DNA from: Jidongwangia harbinensis
GTDB lineage: Bacteria; Actinomycetota; Actinomycetes; Mycobacteriales; Micromonosporaceae
Direction of reading: 5' to 3'
Assembly (NCBI RefSeq): GCF_020216025.1
Contig: NZ_JAIWNC010000022.1
Span: 62,001-126,000, forward strand
DNA: 64,000 nt
The position numbers and the translations under genes were made by a program. Positions 51,094-60,064 of this stretch are shown here, piece by piece; positions within the stretch are counted from its first letter, which is position 1, and the number at the start of each line of letters is the position of its first letter. The notes under the pieces were generated by a model. It did not search any database. It worked only from the letters and a program-made list of their open reading frames with translations, and had not been told where the DNA came from.

Positions 51094-52098
51094 GTGGCTC
51101 GGCAGCCGACCATGTCCGACATCGCCCGGCGCGCGGGCGTGTCCCGCATCGCCGTGTCGTACGCGATCAACAACCGCCCCGGCGTGTCCGACCACCTGCG
51201 CAGCCGCATCCTCGGCATCGCCAGCGAGATGGGGTACCGCGCGAACGGCGCCGCCCTGGCCATGCACGGCGCCGCGGCCGGCGCGGTCGGCCTGGTCATG
51301 CTGCGCTCGTCGGCCGCGGTGACGGTCGAGGTGTTCCACCGCCACCTCATCGCCGGCATCCAGACCGAACTCTCCGCCCGCGGCTTCGGCCTCGCCCTGC
51401 AGTTCGTCGCGGACCTCGACGAGGAGGTGGCGGTGCACCGCCGGTGGAGCGCCGAGCGACGGGTCGACGGCGTGCTGATCGTCAACCCGAGCCTGGACGA
51501 CCCCCGGATGGCCGCGGTGGAGGAACTGAACCTGCCGGCCGTCGTGGTCGGCGGCGCCCCCGGTACCCAGGGCGTCTGGTCCGACGGCGCGGCCGCCGTC
51601 ACCGAGGTGGCCGACCACCTGATCGCCCAGGGGCACCGCCGGATCGCCCGGGTGAGCGGCCCGGCCAACCTGCGGCACACCGCGGTCCGCGACGCGGCCC
51701 TCCGCCGGGCCCCGGCCGAGGTCACCATCGTCCGCGGCGACTACACCGGCGCGTCCGGGGCGCGGCTCACCCGCGAACTGCTCGACCGCGTCCACCCACC
51801 GACCGCCATCGTGTACGACAACGACGTGATGGCGGTGGCCGGGCTGGGCGCGGCACGCGAGCGCGGGTACGACGTGCCCGGGCGACTGTCCATCGTGGCC
51901 GGTGACGACTCGCCGCTGTGCCAGCTGGTGGCGCCGGCGCTGACCGCGGTGCGGCGGGACATCCCGGCGCTGGGCATGCAGGCGGCGCGGTTGCTGTTCG
52001 ACGTGATCGGCGGGGTGGCGCCGGGGAGCGTGCAGGCGGAGACGGGTCGACTGGTGGTACGCCGGAGTTCCGGCCCGCCGTCCACCGGCGGCGGCTAG
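51094..52098 (+). CDS. LacI-family transcriptional regulator
   Basis: A 334-residue LacI protein with helix-turn-helix TMSDIARRAGVSRIAVSYAI, hinge GYRANGAALAMHG, and a ligand domain with VYDNDVMAVAGLGAARERGY. GTG start with GGGAGG five bases before. Sits tail to tail with a similar regulator; the ATCGG-AA-CCGAT repeat at 51068-51079, in the gap before the divergent dehydrogenase, is a possible operator. Confidence 0.87.
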   Translation: MARQPTMSDIARRAGVSRIAVSYAINNRPGVSDHLRSRILGIASEMGYRANGAALAMHGAAAGAVGLVMLRSSAAVTVEVFHRHLIAGIQTELSARGFGLALQFVADLDEEVAVHRRWSAERRVDGVLIVNPSLDDPRMAAVEELNLPAVVVGGAPGTQGVWSDGAAAVTEVADHLIAQGHRRIARVSGPANLRHTAVRDAALRRAPAEVTIVRGDYTGASGARLTRELLDRVHPPTAIVYDNDVMAVAGLGAARERGYDVPGRLSIVAGDDSPLCQLVAPALTAVRRDIPALGMQAARLLFDVIGGVAPGSVQAETGRLVVRRSSGPPSTGGG

Positions 52099-52142
52099 CC
52101 CGCCGACCGGGCCGCCCGAAATGCCGGCGAAAGGCCGGCCGA

Positions 52143-53168
52143 TCAGGGCCGCAGGATCGCGGCGGTGCTGCCCCGGACGGTGAGATGCGCCGGCTCGTCG
52201 TGCACGTCGGCCACCGGCTCGCCCGCGACGGCGGACAGCAGCATCCGGGCGGCGTGCGTCCCGTAGGCGCCGATGTCGCGGGACAGGGCGGTGAGCGGGG
52301 GATGCAGCAGCGGGCAGACCGGCGAGTCGTCCCAGGCCACGATGGACACCTCGGCCGGTACCGCGCGCCCCAGGTTCTGCGCGGCGGACAGGCCGGCCAC
52401 CGCCATGATGTCGTTGTCGTAGATGATCGCGGTGGGTGGTGTGGCCGCGGTGAGCAGCGTGTGGGTGGCGCGGGCTCCGTCGGAGCCGCTGTAGTCGGTC
52501 CACACCGTCTCGGGGGGCGCCAGGCCCCGGCGGGCGCAGGCGGCGGCGAAGGCCTCGGTGCGGCTACGGGTGTGCGCGAGTTCGCGGATGCCGGCCACCC
52601 GGGCGAGCCGGCGGTGGCCGAGCGCGGCCAGGTGTTCCACCGCCTCGGTGACCGAGACCGCGTCGTCGGACCAGATGCTGGGCAGCGGTCCGCCGACCGA
52701 CGGCGGGCCGATCACCACGGCCGGCAGACCCATGCGGTGTACGGCGGCCACTCGCGGATCGTCCACCCGGACGTCGCAGAGCAGCACCCCGTCGACGCGG
52801 CGTTCGTTCCACCACTGGCGGTAGATCTCGGTCTCGGCGTCCGCCCGGTCGTCCGGCACCATCTGCAGCAGCAGGGCGTACGAGTGCTGGGACAGTTCCG
52901 CCTCCAGGCCGCTGATCAGCTCCATGAAGAACGGTTCCACGCCGAGCGTGCTGGCCGGTCGTTGCAGCGCCAGGCCGACCACCTTGGCGGGTGCGCCGGC
53001 CAGTGCGCGGGCGGCGGTGCTGGCGCGGTATCCGGCGCGTTCGGCGATGGCCAGGATGCGTTCCCGGGTGGCGGCGGACACGCCGGGCTGGCCGTTCAGT
53101 GCGTACGAGACCGCGCCCTTGGAGACGCCGGCCTCGCGGGCGATGTCGGCGATCGTCGGTCGTTTCAC
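52143..53168 (-). CDS. LacI-family transcriptional regulator, paralogue
   Basis: A 341-residue LacI protein: TIADIAREAGVSKGAVSYAL helix-turn-helix, ligand domain with IYDNDIMAVAGLSAAQNLGR. It shares the motif order and many residues (YDNDxMAVAGL, DDSPxC) with the convergent regulator at 51094, so they are probably duplicates. GTG 53168 has TAGCGT (53176-53181) seven bases upstream. The longer frame to 53369 is not supported. Its target may be the gene remnant on the opposite strand. Confidence 0.87.
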   Translation of the reverse strand: MKRPTIADIAREAGVSKGAVSYALNGQPGVSAATRERILAIAERAGYRASTAARALAGAPAKVVGLALQRPASTLGVEPFFMELISGLEAELSQHSYALLLQMVPDDRADAETEIYRQWWNERRVDGVLLCDVRVDDPRVAAVHRMGLPAVVIGPPSVGGPLPSIWSDDAVSVTEAVEHLAALGHRRLARVAGIRELAHTRSRTEAFAAACARRGLAPPETVWTDYSGSDGARATHTLLTAATPPTAIIYDNDIMAVAGLSAAQNLGRAVPAEVSIVAWDDSPVCPLLHPPLTALSRDIGAYGTHAARMLLSAVAGEPVADVHDEPAHLTVRGSTAAILRP

Positions 53169-53399
53169 GTCCGGAACGCTACGGCAGCGGGGCCAGTCGG
53201 GTGGTCTCGTTGACTTGTCGCGAACGATGGTCGTAATTGTCATCTCCACAACGATTCGATGAAAAGGATGACCATCGTGACCGTCTGTCCGCGCCGGACC
53301 ATGACCATCAAACTGGAACCTGTGGTTCATCGACTCGGTGTACTTCGCGAAGAACCAGGTGCTCGACACGGTGGACGACGCCGCCCACCGACCCGTTGC

Positions 53400-54881
53400 T
53401 CACTCGGCGCAGTCCCGGTCCGTCCGGGGCAGGTGACCACTGACGAGGTACGCGTCCACCGTGTCGTCCACGCACGGCGCGCCGCGGAACCGGTAGACGC
53501 CGTGGGTGCGGGCGCCGGTCAGCACGACCAGGCGGGAGGACGTCAGCGCCCGGTGCAGCGCGCGCGCCTCCGGCAGTTGCGAGTTGACGTCCTTCTCGGC
53601 CTGCACGATCAGGGCCGGCACGTCGTTGCCGACCCGGACCGGCGCCTCCCGCGGGGTGTCCGGCCACGCGGCGCAGGGCGTGACGGTGCGGGCGACCGGC
53701 TCGAACAGCGGGCCGGCCGCCCGATGCGCCTGCACGTCCCGCCAGTACCACTCCGGGTCCCGGGACACCGGGGCGTCGCCGCACAGGATCGCGGTCTGGG
53801 CGCTGTGCCGGGCGGACCCGTCGCCGGTGAGCAACGACGCGAGACGTTCCGCCAGGCCCTCGGTGGGTTCCGCGGGGTGTCCGGCGACCGCCCGGGCCAG
53901 CAGCGCCACCACGGTGGCCAACTCGTCGTCGTCCGCGTCGTCGCTCAGCGGGCCGAGCAGCAGGGCCGGCAGCACGGTGTCGTCCACCCGGAAGTCGCCG
54001 ACCCGGAGCGGCCGGCGGGCGGACGCCGCGTACACCCGGTGGATCGTGTCCAGGACGGCCTGGGCCGTCGTACCCAGGTGGTGTTCGGCGTCCCGGGTGG
54101 CCGCCCAGGCGGCCCATTCGCGCAGCGCGGCCTCGCGTCCCGGCGCGGTGCTGCGCAACGTCCGCGTGCCGGGCGACGCCGGGTCGATCGCGCTGTCCAG
54201 GACCATCCGGTCGACCCGGTGCGGGAACAGCTGGGCGTAGACCGCCCCGAGGTAGGAGCCCTGCGAATAGCCCAGGTAGGAGAGCCGCTCGTCGCCCAGC
54301 GCGGCGCGGACCCGGTCCAGGTCGCGGGCCAGGTTGGCGGTCGACGCGTGCGGGATCAGCGCCCGCTCGGTGCGTCCGCACCGGGCGGCCAGGTCCCGGG
54401 CCAGTGCGGTCGTCCGGTCGAAGCCGCGGCGGTCCCGGCCGGCCGATCGTGGCAGCCAGTGCGCCGGCCAGCCGCAGTCGATCGGGGTGCTGCGCCCGGC
54501 GAAGCGCGGATCCATGCCGATCAGGTCGAACCGCGCGCCGGCCGCGCCGATCGCGGCACGGGCGTCCGGTACGACGCTCAGCACCGGGCTGGCCGGACCA
54601 CCCAGGTTGAGGACCAGGGCGCCGATCCGGTGTACCGGGTCCGGCGCCCTGCTGCGGGCGATCGCCACGGTGATCGTCCGGCCGCGCGGCCGGGTGTGGT
54701 CGAGCGGCACGGTGACGTCGGCGCAGTCGACGCCGGCGGCGTCCAGGGCCCGGCCGGTGTCGTCGCCGGGGCCGAGTGTGCACCGGTGCCAGGCGATCCC
54801 GCCGGTGCCCGGAGTCGCGGTGGCCGGTGCGGCGACCAGGCAGAGCCCGGCGGTGAGCGCGGTGGTGAACACCTTCTTCAC
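53400..54881 (-). CDS. Secreted alpha/beta hydrolase, S33 tripeptidyl-aminopeptidase-like
   Basis: A 493-residue secreted peptidase. Signal peptide at 1-22 (ending ATA), the NLGGPASP region of the oxyanion part, DPRFAGRSTPIDC, and nucleophile Ser206 in GYSQG; the C-terminal TAP-like domain carries VPALIVQAEKD and a His in TGARTHGVYRF. Members release tripeptides or act on esters outside the cell. It uses its own ATG at 54881. Confidence 0.88.
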   Translation of the reverse strand: MKKVFTTALTAGLCLVAAPATATPGTGGIAWHRCTLGPGDDTGRALDAAGVDCADVTVPLDHTRPRGRTITVAIARSRAPDPVHRIGALVLNLGGPASPVLSVVPDARAAIGAAGARFDLIGMDPRFAGRSTPIDCGWPAHWLPRSAGRDRRGFDRTTALARDLAARCGRTERALIPHASTANLARDLDRVRAALGDERLSYLGYSQGSYLGAVYAQLFPHRVDRMVLDSAIDPASPGTRTLRSTAPGREAALREWAAWAATRDAEHHLGTTAQAVLDTIHRVYAASARRPLRVGDFRVDDTVLPALLLGPLSDDADDDELATVVALLARAVAGHPAEPTEGLAERLASLLTGDGSARHSAQTAILCGDAPVSRDPEWYWRDVQAHRAAGPLFEPVARTVTPCAAWPDTPREAPVRVGNDVPALIVQAEKDVNSQLPEARALHRALTSSRLVVLTGARTHGVYRFRGAPCVDDTVDAYLVSGHLPRTDRDCAE

Positions 54882-54894
54882 GGCGGATCTCCGT

Positions 54895-55647
54895 TCAGAC
54901 GTCGCGGCGGCGGACGCGCCACGCGGCGAGGGCGAGGAGAACGACGGTGTAGAGCGCGAACAGCGCGAACCCGGCCCACGGCGACAGGTAGTAGGGGTCC
55001 GGCCGGACGATGACGACCGCCTGCCCGGCCGGCGCCGGCAGGTACTTCGCCACGTCCCGGTAGACGTCGTCGGGCAGGAACCCGACCGTCATCTGCAGCG
55101 CAAACAGTGCGCCGAACAGTGCCGCGACCGCACCGGCGGTGCTGCGCAGAAGAGCGCCCAGGGCGAGCCCGAGCAGCGCCACCACGGTCAGGTACAGCGC
55201 GGCCCCGACCACCGCGCGCAGCACCCCGGGTGCGGTGAGGGACACGTTCAGACCCTCCGGCGCCAGCACCGACTGGCCGGCGAGGAACGCGACGACCACC
55301 GCCGGCAGGCTCACCGCGAAGGTGCCGGCCGCGACCACCACGGCCTTGCCGAGAAGCACGGGGGTACGCCGGGGAACCGCGGTGAACGTGGTCCGGATCA
55401 GGCCGGTGGCGTACTCGCCGGTGACCGCCAGCACCCCGAGCACGCCGACCGCGATCTGCGCGACCTGCACCCCGGACAGGCTCGCCGCGGTGGCGTCGAA
55501 CGCCGACGGGTCGGCCGGCGGCCGGCTCGCCCGGACCATCGCGTAGAGGATGCCGACGCCGGCCACCAGCACCAGCGCGCTGAGCAGCGTCCAGCCGGTG
55601 GAGGCGGTGGAGCGGAACTTGGTGAACTCCGCGCGGACCACGCTCAT
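54895..55647 (-). CDS. ABC-2-type transporter permease
   Basis: A 250-residue membrane protein with about six spans, starting with the FTKF motif typical of actinobacterial ABC-2 permeases (VVRAEFTKFRSTASTGW). The ATG at 55647 has GGGGAGG six bases ahead and overlaps the ATPase stop (ATGA). It exports an unknown compound. The longer frame that opens to 57735 runs through the ATPase and kinase genes and is not real. Confidence 0.87.
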   Translation of the reverse strand: MSVVRAEFTKFRSTASTGWTLLSALVLVAGVGILYAMVRASRPPADPSAFDATAASLSGVQVAQIAVGVLGVLAVTGEYATGLIRTTFTAVPRRTPVLLGKAVVVAAGTFAVSLPAVVVAFLAGQSVLAPEGLNVSLTAPGVLRAVVGAALYLTVVALLGLALGALLRSTAGAVAALFGALFALQMTVGFLPDDVYRDVAKYLPAPAGQAVVIVRPDPYYLSPWAGFALFALYTVVLLALAAWRVRRRDV

Positions 55648-56372
55648 CTCCGGCCTCCCCGGTACTCCACCGCGTCCGCGGTCAGGTGCACGAACGCCTC
55701 CTCCAGAGAGGACCGGCCGGAGTCGGCGACCAGCTGGTCCAGGGACGCGTCGGCGAGCAGCCGGCCCCGGCCGATGACCACCACGTGGTCGGCGGTCAGC
55801 GCCATCTCGCTCATCAGGTGCGACGACACGAACACCGTGCGGCCGTCCGCGGCCAGGTCGCGCAGCAGCCCGCGGACCCAGCGGATGCCCTCGGTGTCCA
55901 GGCCGTTGAGCGGTTCGTCGAGGATCAGCGTGCCGGGGTCGCCGAGCAACGCGACCGCGATGCCGAGCCGCTGTTCCATGCCGAGCGAGAACGTCCCGGC
56001 CCGGCGCCGCGCCACGTCCGCCAGCCCCACCGCGTCGATGACGTCCAGCACCCGGGACCGCGGGATCCGGTTGCTCTGGGCCAGCGCGAGCAGGTGGTGG
56101 TACGCGCTGCGGCCCGGGTGGACGGCCCGCGCCTCGAGCAGCGCACCGACCCGGGTCAGCGGCCGGTCGTGCTCCGCGTACCGGCGGCCGTCGACGGTCA
56201 CCGTGCCCGCGGTCGGCGCGTCCAGTCCCAGGATCAGCCGCATCGTGGTCGACTTGCCGGCCCCGTTCGGTCCCAGGAAACCGGTGACCACGCCCGGCCG
56301 TACCGTGACTGTCAGATCGTCGACGGCCACCGTGCCGCCGAACCGTTTGGTCAGGCCCTTCGCCTCGATCAT
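55644..56372 (-). CDS. ABC transporter ATPase subunit
   Basis: A 242-residue ATPase: Walker A GPNGAGKSTTMRLILGL, signature FSLGMEQRLGIAVALLG, Walker B LILDEPLNG and switch VSSHLMSEM. It pairs with the permease by the ATGA overlap. Such two-gene systems next to a histidine kinase/LuxR regulator usually export antimicrobial or lipid compounds and respond to them; this is inferred here. Confidence 0.92.
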   Translation of the reverse strand: MIEAKGLTKRFGGTVAVDDLTVTVRPGVVTGFLGPNGAGKSTTMRLILGLDAPTAGTVTVDGRRYAEHDRPLTRVGALLEARAVHPGRSAYHHLLALAQSNRIPRSRVLDVIDAVGLADVARRRAGTFSLGMEQRLGIAVALLGDPGTLILDEPLNGLDTEGIRWVRGLLRDLAADGRTVFVSSHLMSEMALTADHVVVIGRGRLLADASLDQLVADSGRSSLEEAFVHLTADAVEYRGGRR

Positions 56373-56523
56373 CGTTCGCCCCCTTCGTGTCGGGGGCTAC
56401 GTTTCCGTGGCGGCGGCCCCCGGTCAGTGGGGCGGGCGCGCCGTCCGGGGTGGGGTTTTCCGCACCCCCACCGGCGGGTACGCCGGATAGCCTCGAACGC
56501 GTGCCGGCCCGAACGTTGACGTC

Positions 56524-57636
56524 ATGACCGCACCGGCGACCTCCCGCGTCGCGTGGCACCTGGTCTCCGGCGGCCTGCTCGCCGCCGCGACCGGTGCCAC
56601 GCTGATCCTCATCCTGCTCGCCTGGATCGCCGCGATCCTGAGCCTGATCGAGGGGCCGACCGGCGCGCCGATCCTGGTCTGGATCTACGCCGGCACCGTG
56701 CCGGTCGGCCCGTTCGCGCTGCTCTGGGCGGCCGGCACCTTCGCCGTCCGGCAGCGGGCCCGGTTCCGGCGCACCCTGGGCGTGGACATCCCGGCGCCCG
56801 CGCCGCCCCGGGTCCGCGGCTGGTGGCGGCTGGTCGAACCGTGGCGCACCGCCGGCACCTGGCGCCGGCTCCTGTTCCACCTGTACGCGGTGGCGGTGGA
56901 CGTACCCGGGACCCTGCTGGTCGTGGCCCCGCCCGCAGCGCGCCGCCTGGCCCGCCTGGATGTGCGCCTGGCCCGCGCGCTGCTCGGCCCGGGCCGGGCC
57001 GAGCAACTGGCCGAGCGGGTCGAGACGCTGGCCCGCAGCCGCGCCGAGGTGATCGCGGCGACCGACGCGGAACGCCGCCGGATAGAACGCGACCTGCACG
57101 ACGGCACCCAGCAGCGGCTGGTGTCGCTGGCGATGAACCTGGGCCTGGCGCGCCGGTCGCTGCCGCCGTCGCCGGAACGGTCCGCGATCGAGGCGGCGCA
57201 CGACGAGGCGGTGGCCGCGCTCACCGAGCTGCGCGAGTTCGTCCGCGGGCTGCACCCGGCCGTGCTCGACGAGCGGGGCCTGGACGCGGCGATCTCCGGC
57301 ATCGCCGCCCGGGCGCCGCTCTCCGTGCGGGTACTCGTCGACGTGACGCCGCGCTGCCCGCCGCCGATCGAGGCGATCGCCTACTTCACCGTCTCCGAGG
57401 CGCTGACCAACGTGGCCAAGCACGCGTCCGCCACGCGGGCCGCGGTCGTCCTGCGCCGGGCGGACGACCGGCTGCGCATCGAGGTCACCGACGACGGCCG
57501 GGGCGGCGCGGTGGCGGACGCCGACGGCGGGCTGGCCGGGCTGGCGCACCGGGCCGCGGCGGTGGACGGCACGATGAGCGTGCACAGTCCCGCCGGGGGA
57601 CCGACCACCGTGACCGTGGAGCTGCCATGCGGGTAG
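56524..57636 (+). CDS. Sensor histidine kinase (HisKA_3 type)
   Basis: A 370-residue kinase with two membrane spans (about residues 12-35 and 45-70), a linker, the dimerisation box ERRRIERDLHDGTQQRLVSL with His192, and an ATPase domain (N box ALTNVAKHASA, G motif DDGRGGA). Its last ten bases overlap the regulator gene. It lies next to the ABC pair in divergent orientation. Confidence 0.92.
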   Translation: MTAPATSRVAWHLVSGGLLAAATGATLILILLAWIAAILSLIEGPTGAPILVWIYAGTVPVGPFALLWAAGTFAVRQRARFRRTLGVDIPAPAPPRVRGWWRLVEPWRTAGTWRRLLFHLYAVAVDVPGTLLVVAPPAARRLARLDVRLARALLGPGRAEQLAERVETLARSRAEVIAATDAERRRIERDLHDGTQQRLVSLAMNLGLARRSLPPSPERSAIEAAHDEAVAALTELREFVRGLHPAVLDERGLDAAISGIAARAPLSVRVLVDVTPRCPPPIEAIAYFTVSEALTNVAKHASATRAAVVLRRADDRLRIEVTDDGRGGAVADADGGLAGLAHRAAAVDGTMSVHSPAGGPTTVTVELPCG

Positions 57637-58268
57637 TGCTCGCCGAGGACTCCGTCCTCCTGCGCGCCGGTCTCGGGAAGCTGCTCGCCGCCGGCGGGTT
57701 CGAGGTGGTGGCCGCGGTCGGCGACGGCCCGGCACTGCTCGCCGCGGTCGCCGCGCACCGGCCCCAGCTGGCGGTGATCGACGTCCGGATGCCGCCCACG
57801 CACACCGACGAGGGCATCCAGGCGGCGCTGGTGATCCGCCGCCTGCACCCGGAGGTGGCGGTCCTGGTGCTGTCCCAGTACGTCGAGGAGCGCTACGCCA
57901 CCGACCTGCTCGGCAGCTCCACCAGCGCGGTCGGCTACCTGCTCAAGGACCGGGTGGCGCACGTGGACGAGTTCCTGGACACGCTGCGCCGGGTGGCCGC
58001 GGGCGGCACCGCGCTGGATCCGGAGGTCGTCGCGCAACTCCTGGTCCGCCGCCGCGACGACTGGCGCGACCGCCTCACCCCACGGGAGGCCGAGGTGCTG
58101 CGGCTGATGGCCGAGGGCCGCTCCAACGCGGGCATCGTGGAGGCGTTGCGGGTCAGCCACAGCGCGGTGGAGAAGTACGTCAGCAACATCTTCGCCAAGC
58201 TGGACCTGCCGCCCACCGACACCGACCACCGCCGGGTCCTGGCGGTGCTCAAGTTCCGGGACGGCTGA
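57627..58268 (+). CDS. LuxR-family response regulator (NarL type)
   Basis: A 213-residue regulator. Receiver domain with acidic pocket AEDS, phosphorylated Asp52 (IDVRMPP) and Lys107 (GYLLKDR); helix-turn-helix LTPREAEVLRLMAEGRSN, then HSAVEKYVSNIF. It overlaps the kinase by ten bases. Likely target: the divergent ABC genes. Confidence 0.93.
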   Translation: MRVVLAEDSVLLRAGLGKLLAAGGFEVVAAVGDGPALLAAVAAHRPQLAVIDVRMPPTHTDEGIQAALVIRRLHPEVAVLVLSQYVEERYATDLLGSSTSAVGYLLKDRVAHVDEFLDTLRRVAAGGTALDPEVVAQLLVRRRDDWRDRLTPREAEVLRLMAEGRSNAGIVEALRVSHSAVEKYVSNIFAKLDLPPTDTDHRRVLAVLKFRDG

Positions 58269-58989
58269 CCAGCCCGTTCAGCGTGCCGTAGTCGGCGCCC
58301 GCCGGCACCGCCAGTTCCCGGGCCACCCGGGCGACCAGCCCGTACGCCGCCTGCGCGACCGACGAGCCGAAGCTGATCCGGGCCACGCCGAGCGCGGCCA
58401 GGTCGGCGACCGGCGGCGCGCCCGGCCCGACCATCACGTTCACCGGCGCCGGAATCCGCGCCACCAGCTCCCGGATCGTCGCCGGATCGGTGACCCCGGG
58501 GACGAACACGCCGTCCGCGCCGGCCCGCAGGTAGACCTCTGCCCGGTGCACGGTCTCGTCCAGCCCGCCGGTGCCGAACAGGAACGTGTCGATCCGGGCG
58601 TTCACGAACAGGGCGCCGCCGGCCCTGCGCGCCTCCGCGATGCGGGCGCGCTGCTCCTCGACGGTGCACCGGCCGTCCTCCAGGTTGATCCCGGCCGCGC
58701 CGGCCGCCACCACCCGCCCCACCGTGTCGGCCACCGCGCCGTACCCGGACTCGATGTCCGCGGTCACCGGCACGGTCACCGCGGCGCAGATCCGGGACAC
58801 CGCGGCCACCGCCGACTCCCGGTCGAGCGCGTCGCCGTCCGGGGCGCCGAGGCTCCACGCGACGCCCGCGCTGGTGGTGGCGACGGCCGCGGCCCCGGCC
58901 GCCTCGACGATCCGGGCGCTGGCCACGTCCCAGGCGTTGACCAGGACGAGCGGCTTACCGGGCACGTGCAGGGAACGGAAGTCGGTCAT
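58249..58989 (-). CDS. Isocitrate lyase/PEP mutase family protein
   Basis: A 246-residue TIM-barrel enzyme of the PEP mutase-like group. It shows VNAWDVASARIVEAAGAAAV, ADIESGYG with INLEDG (metal-binding acid residues), and NARIDTFLFG. The KKCGH of true isocitrate lyase is absent, so it is a 2-methylisocitrate lyase-like or oxaloacetate hydrolase-like member with unknown substrate. Convergent with the response regulator, sharing 20 bases at the 3' ends. Confidence 0.85.
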   Translation of the reverse strand: MTDFRSLHVPGKPLVLVNAWDVASARIVEAAGAAAVATTSAGVAWSLGAPDGDALDRESAVAAVSRICAAVTVPVTADIESGYGAVADTVGRVVAAGAAGINLEDGRCTVEEQRARIAEARRAGGALFVNARIDTFLFGTGGLDETVHRAEVYLRAGADGVFVPGVTDPATIRELVARIPAPVNVMVGPGAPPVADLAALGVARISFGSSVAQAAYGLVARVARELAVPAGADYGTLNGLVSRPGT

Positions 58990-59055
58990 CGGTCCAGTCT
59001 TGGTGACCGGCCCCCGCGGCCGTACTGTTTCAGCCCTGACTAAAAGGAGCGGACC

Positions 59056-60015
59056 ATGGTCGCGATCGGGTTGTCGGCCGGAGCGGTCGCCCGGATCCGC
59101 TTCGCGGTGTCCGGCCTCTGGGAGGTGGTGGCCGCCGTCCGGGTGCTGCGCGACCCCGGCAGCCACGCCGTGCACCTGCCGTGGGCCCGGCGGACCGGCC
59201 CACTGCTCGACCCGGTCGGACTGCTCTGGGACCTGATCCCACGGGAACCGGCGTACCTGCCGGACTTCCTCACCCCGCCGCCCGCCGGGCTGACCGCCGA
59301 CCTGGACGCCGAACTGGCCGTGCTGCGCGCCACCCCGCCCGCCGTGGTCCGGGCCGACCTGGACCGGTACGGCGTCCGCACTCCCCGGGTCCGCCACCTG
59401 CACGCCGACCCGGCCGCCGGACTGGACCGGCTGGCCGGGGAGATCGCCGCGTTCTGGCGGGTGGCCCTCGCCCCGGACTGGCCGCGGATCGTCGCGCTGC
59501 TGGACGCCGACGTGTTCACCCGGGCCCGCCGCCTCGCCGCCGACGGCGCCGCCGGACTGCTCAACGACCTGCACGAACGGGTCAGCTGGACGGACGGGAC
59601 GTTGTCCGTGGACAAGCGCCACTGCACCGCGCCGGACGTCGGCGACGGCAGCGGACTGGTGCTGGTGCCGTCCGCGTTCGTGTGGCCGGCGGTCCTCGGC
59701 ATCTTCGCCGGTGACGTGCCGCAACTGGCGTACCCGGCGCGCGGGGTGGCCACGCTCTGGGAGCCGCCGACCGGCGATCCGGGCGCGCTGGCCGCGGTGC
59801 TCGGCCGCGGGCGGGCCCGGCTGCTGCTGGCCGCGGACGGGCCGGTGTCGACGACCGAACTGGCCCGGCGGACCGGGATGACCGCGGGCGGCGTGTCCCA
59901 GCACCTGGCCGTGCTGCGCGCCGCCGGGCTGGTGGCGGCGCACCGGGCCGGCCGGACCGTCCTCACCGTACGGACCCCGCTGGCCGAGGCGCTGCTGGCC
60001 GGCGCGCCCGGGTAG
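59056..60015 (+). CDS. ArsR-type HTH regulator with DUF5937 domain
   Basis: A 319-residue regulator. The N-terminal two thirds match the actinobacterial DUF5937 pattern (RIRFAVSGLWEVVAAVRVL ... LLDPVGLLWDLIP), and the C-terminal 75 residues are a winged helix (TTELARRTGMTAGGVSQHLA). AAAGGAG lies before the ATG. It sits just upstream of the TRAP transporter genes, which may be its target. Confidence 0.82.
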   Translation: MVAIGLSAGAVARIRFAVSGLWEVVAAVRVLRDPGSHAVHLPWARRTGPLLDPVGLLWDLIPREPAYLPDFLTPPPAGLTADLDAELAVLRATPPAVVRADLDRYGVRTPRVRHLHADPAAGLDRLAGEIAAFWRVALAPDWPRIVALLDADVFTRARRLAADGAAGLLNDLHERVSWTDGTLSVDKRHCTAPDVGDGSGLVLVPSAFVWPAVLGIFAGDVPQLAYPARGVATLWEPPTGDPGALAAVLGRGRARLLLAADGPVSTTELARRTGMTAGGVSQHLAVLRAAGLVAAHRAGRTVLTVRTPLAEALLAGAPG

Positions 60016-60064
60016 GCGGCCGGGGAGCGGTTACAAAGGGCGGACCACATAGTAGGGTCCGGTC

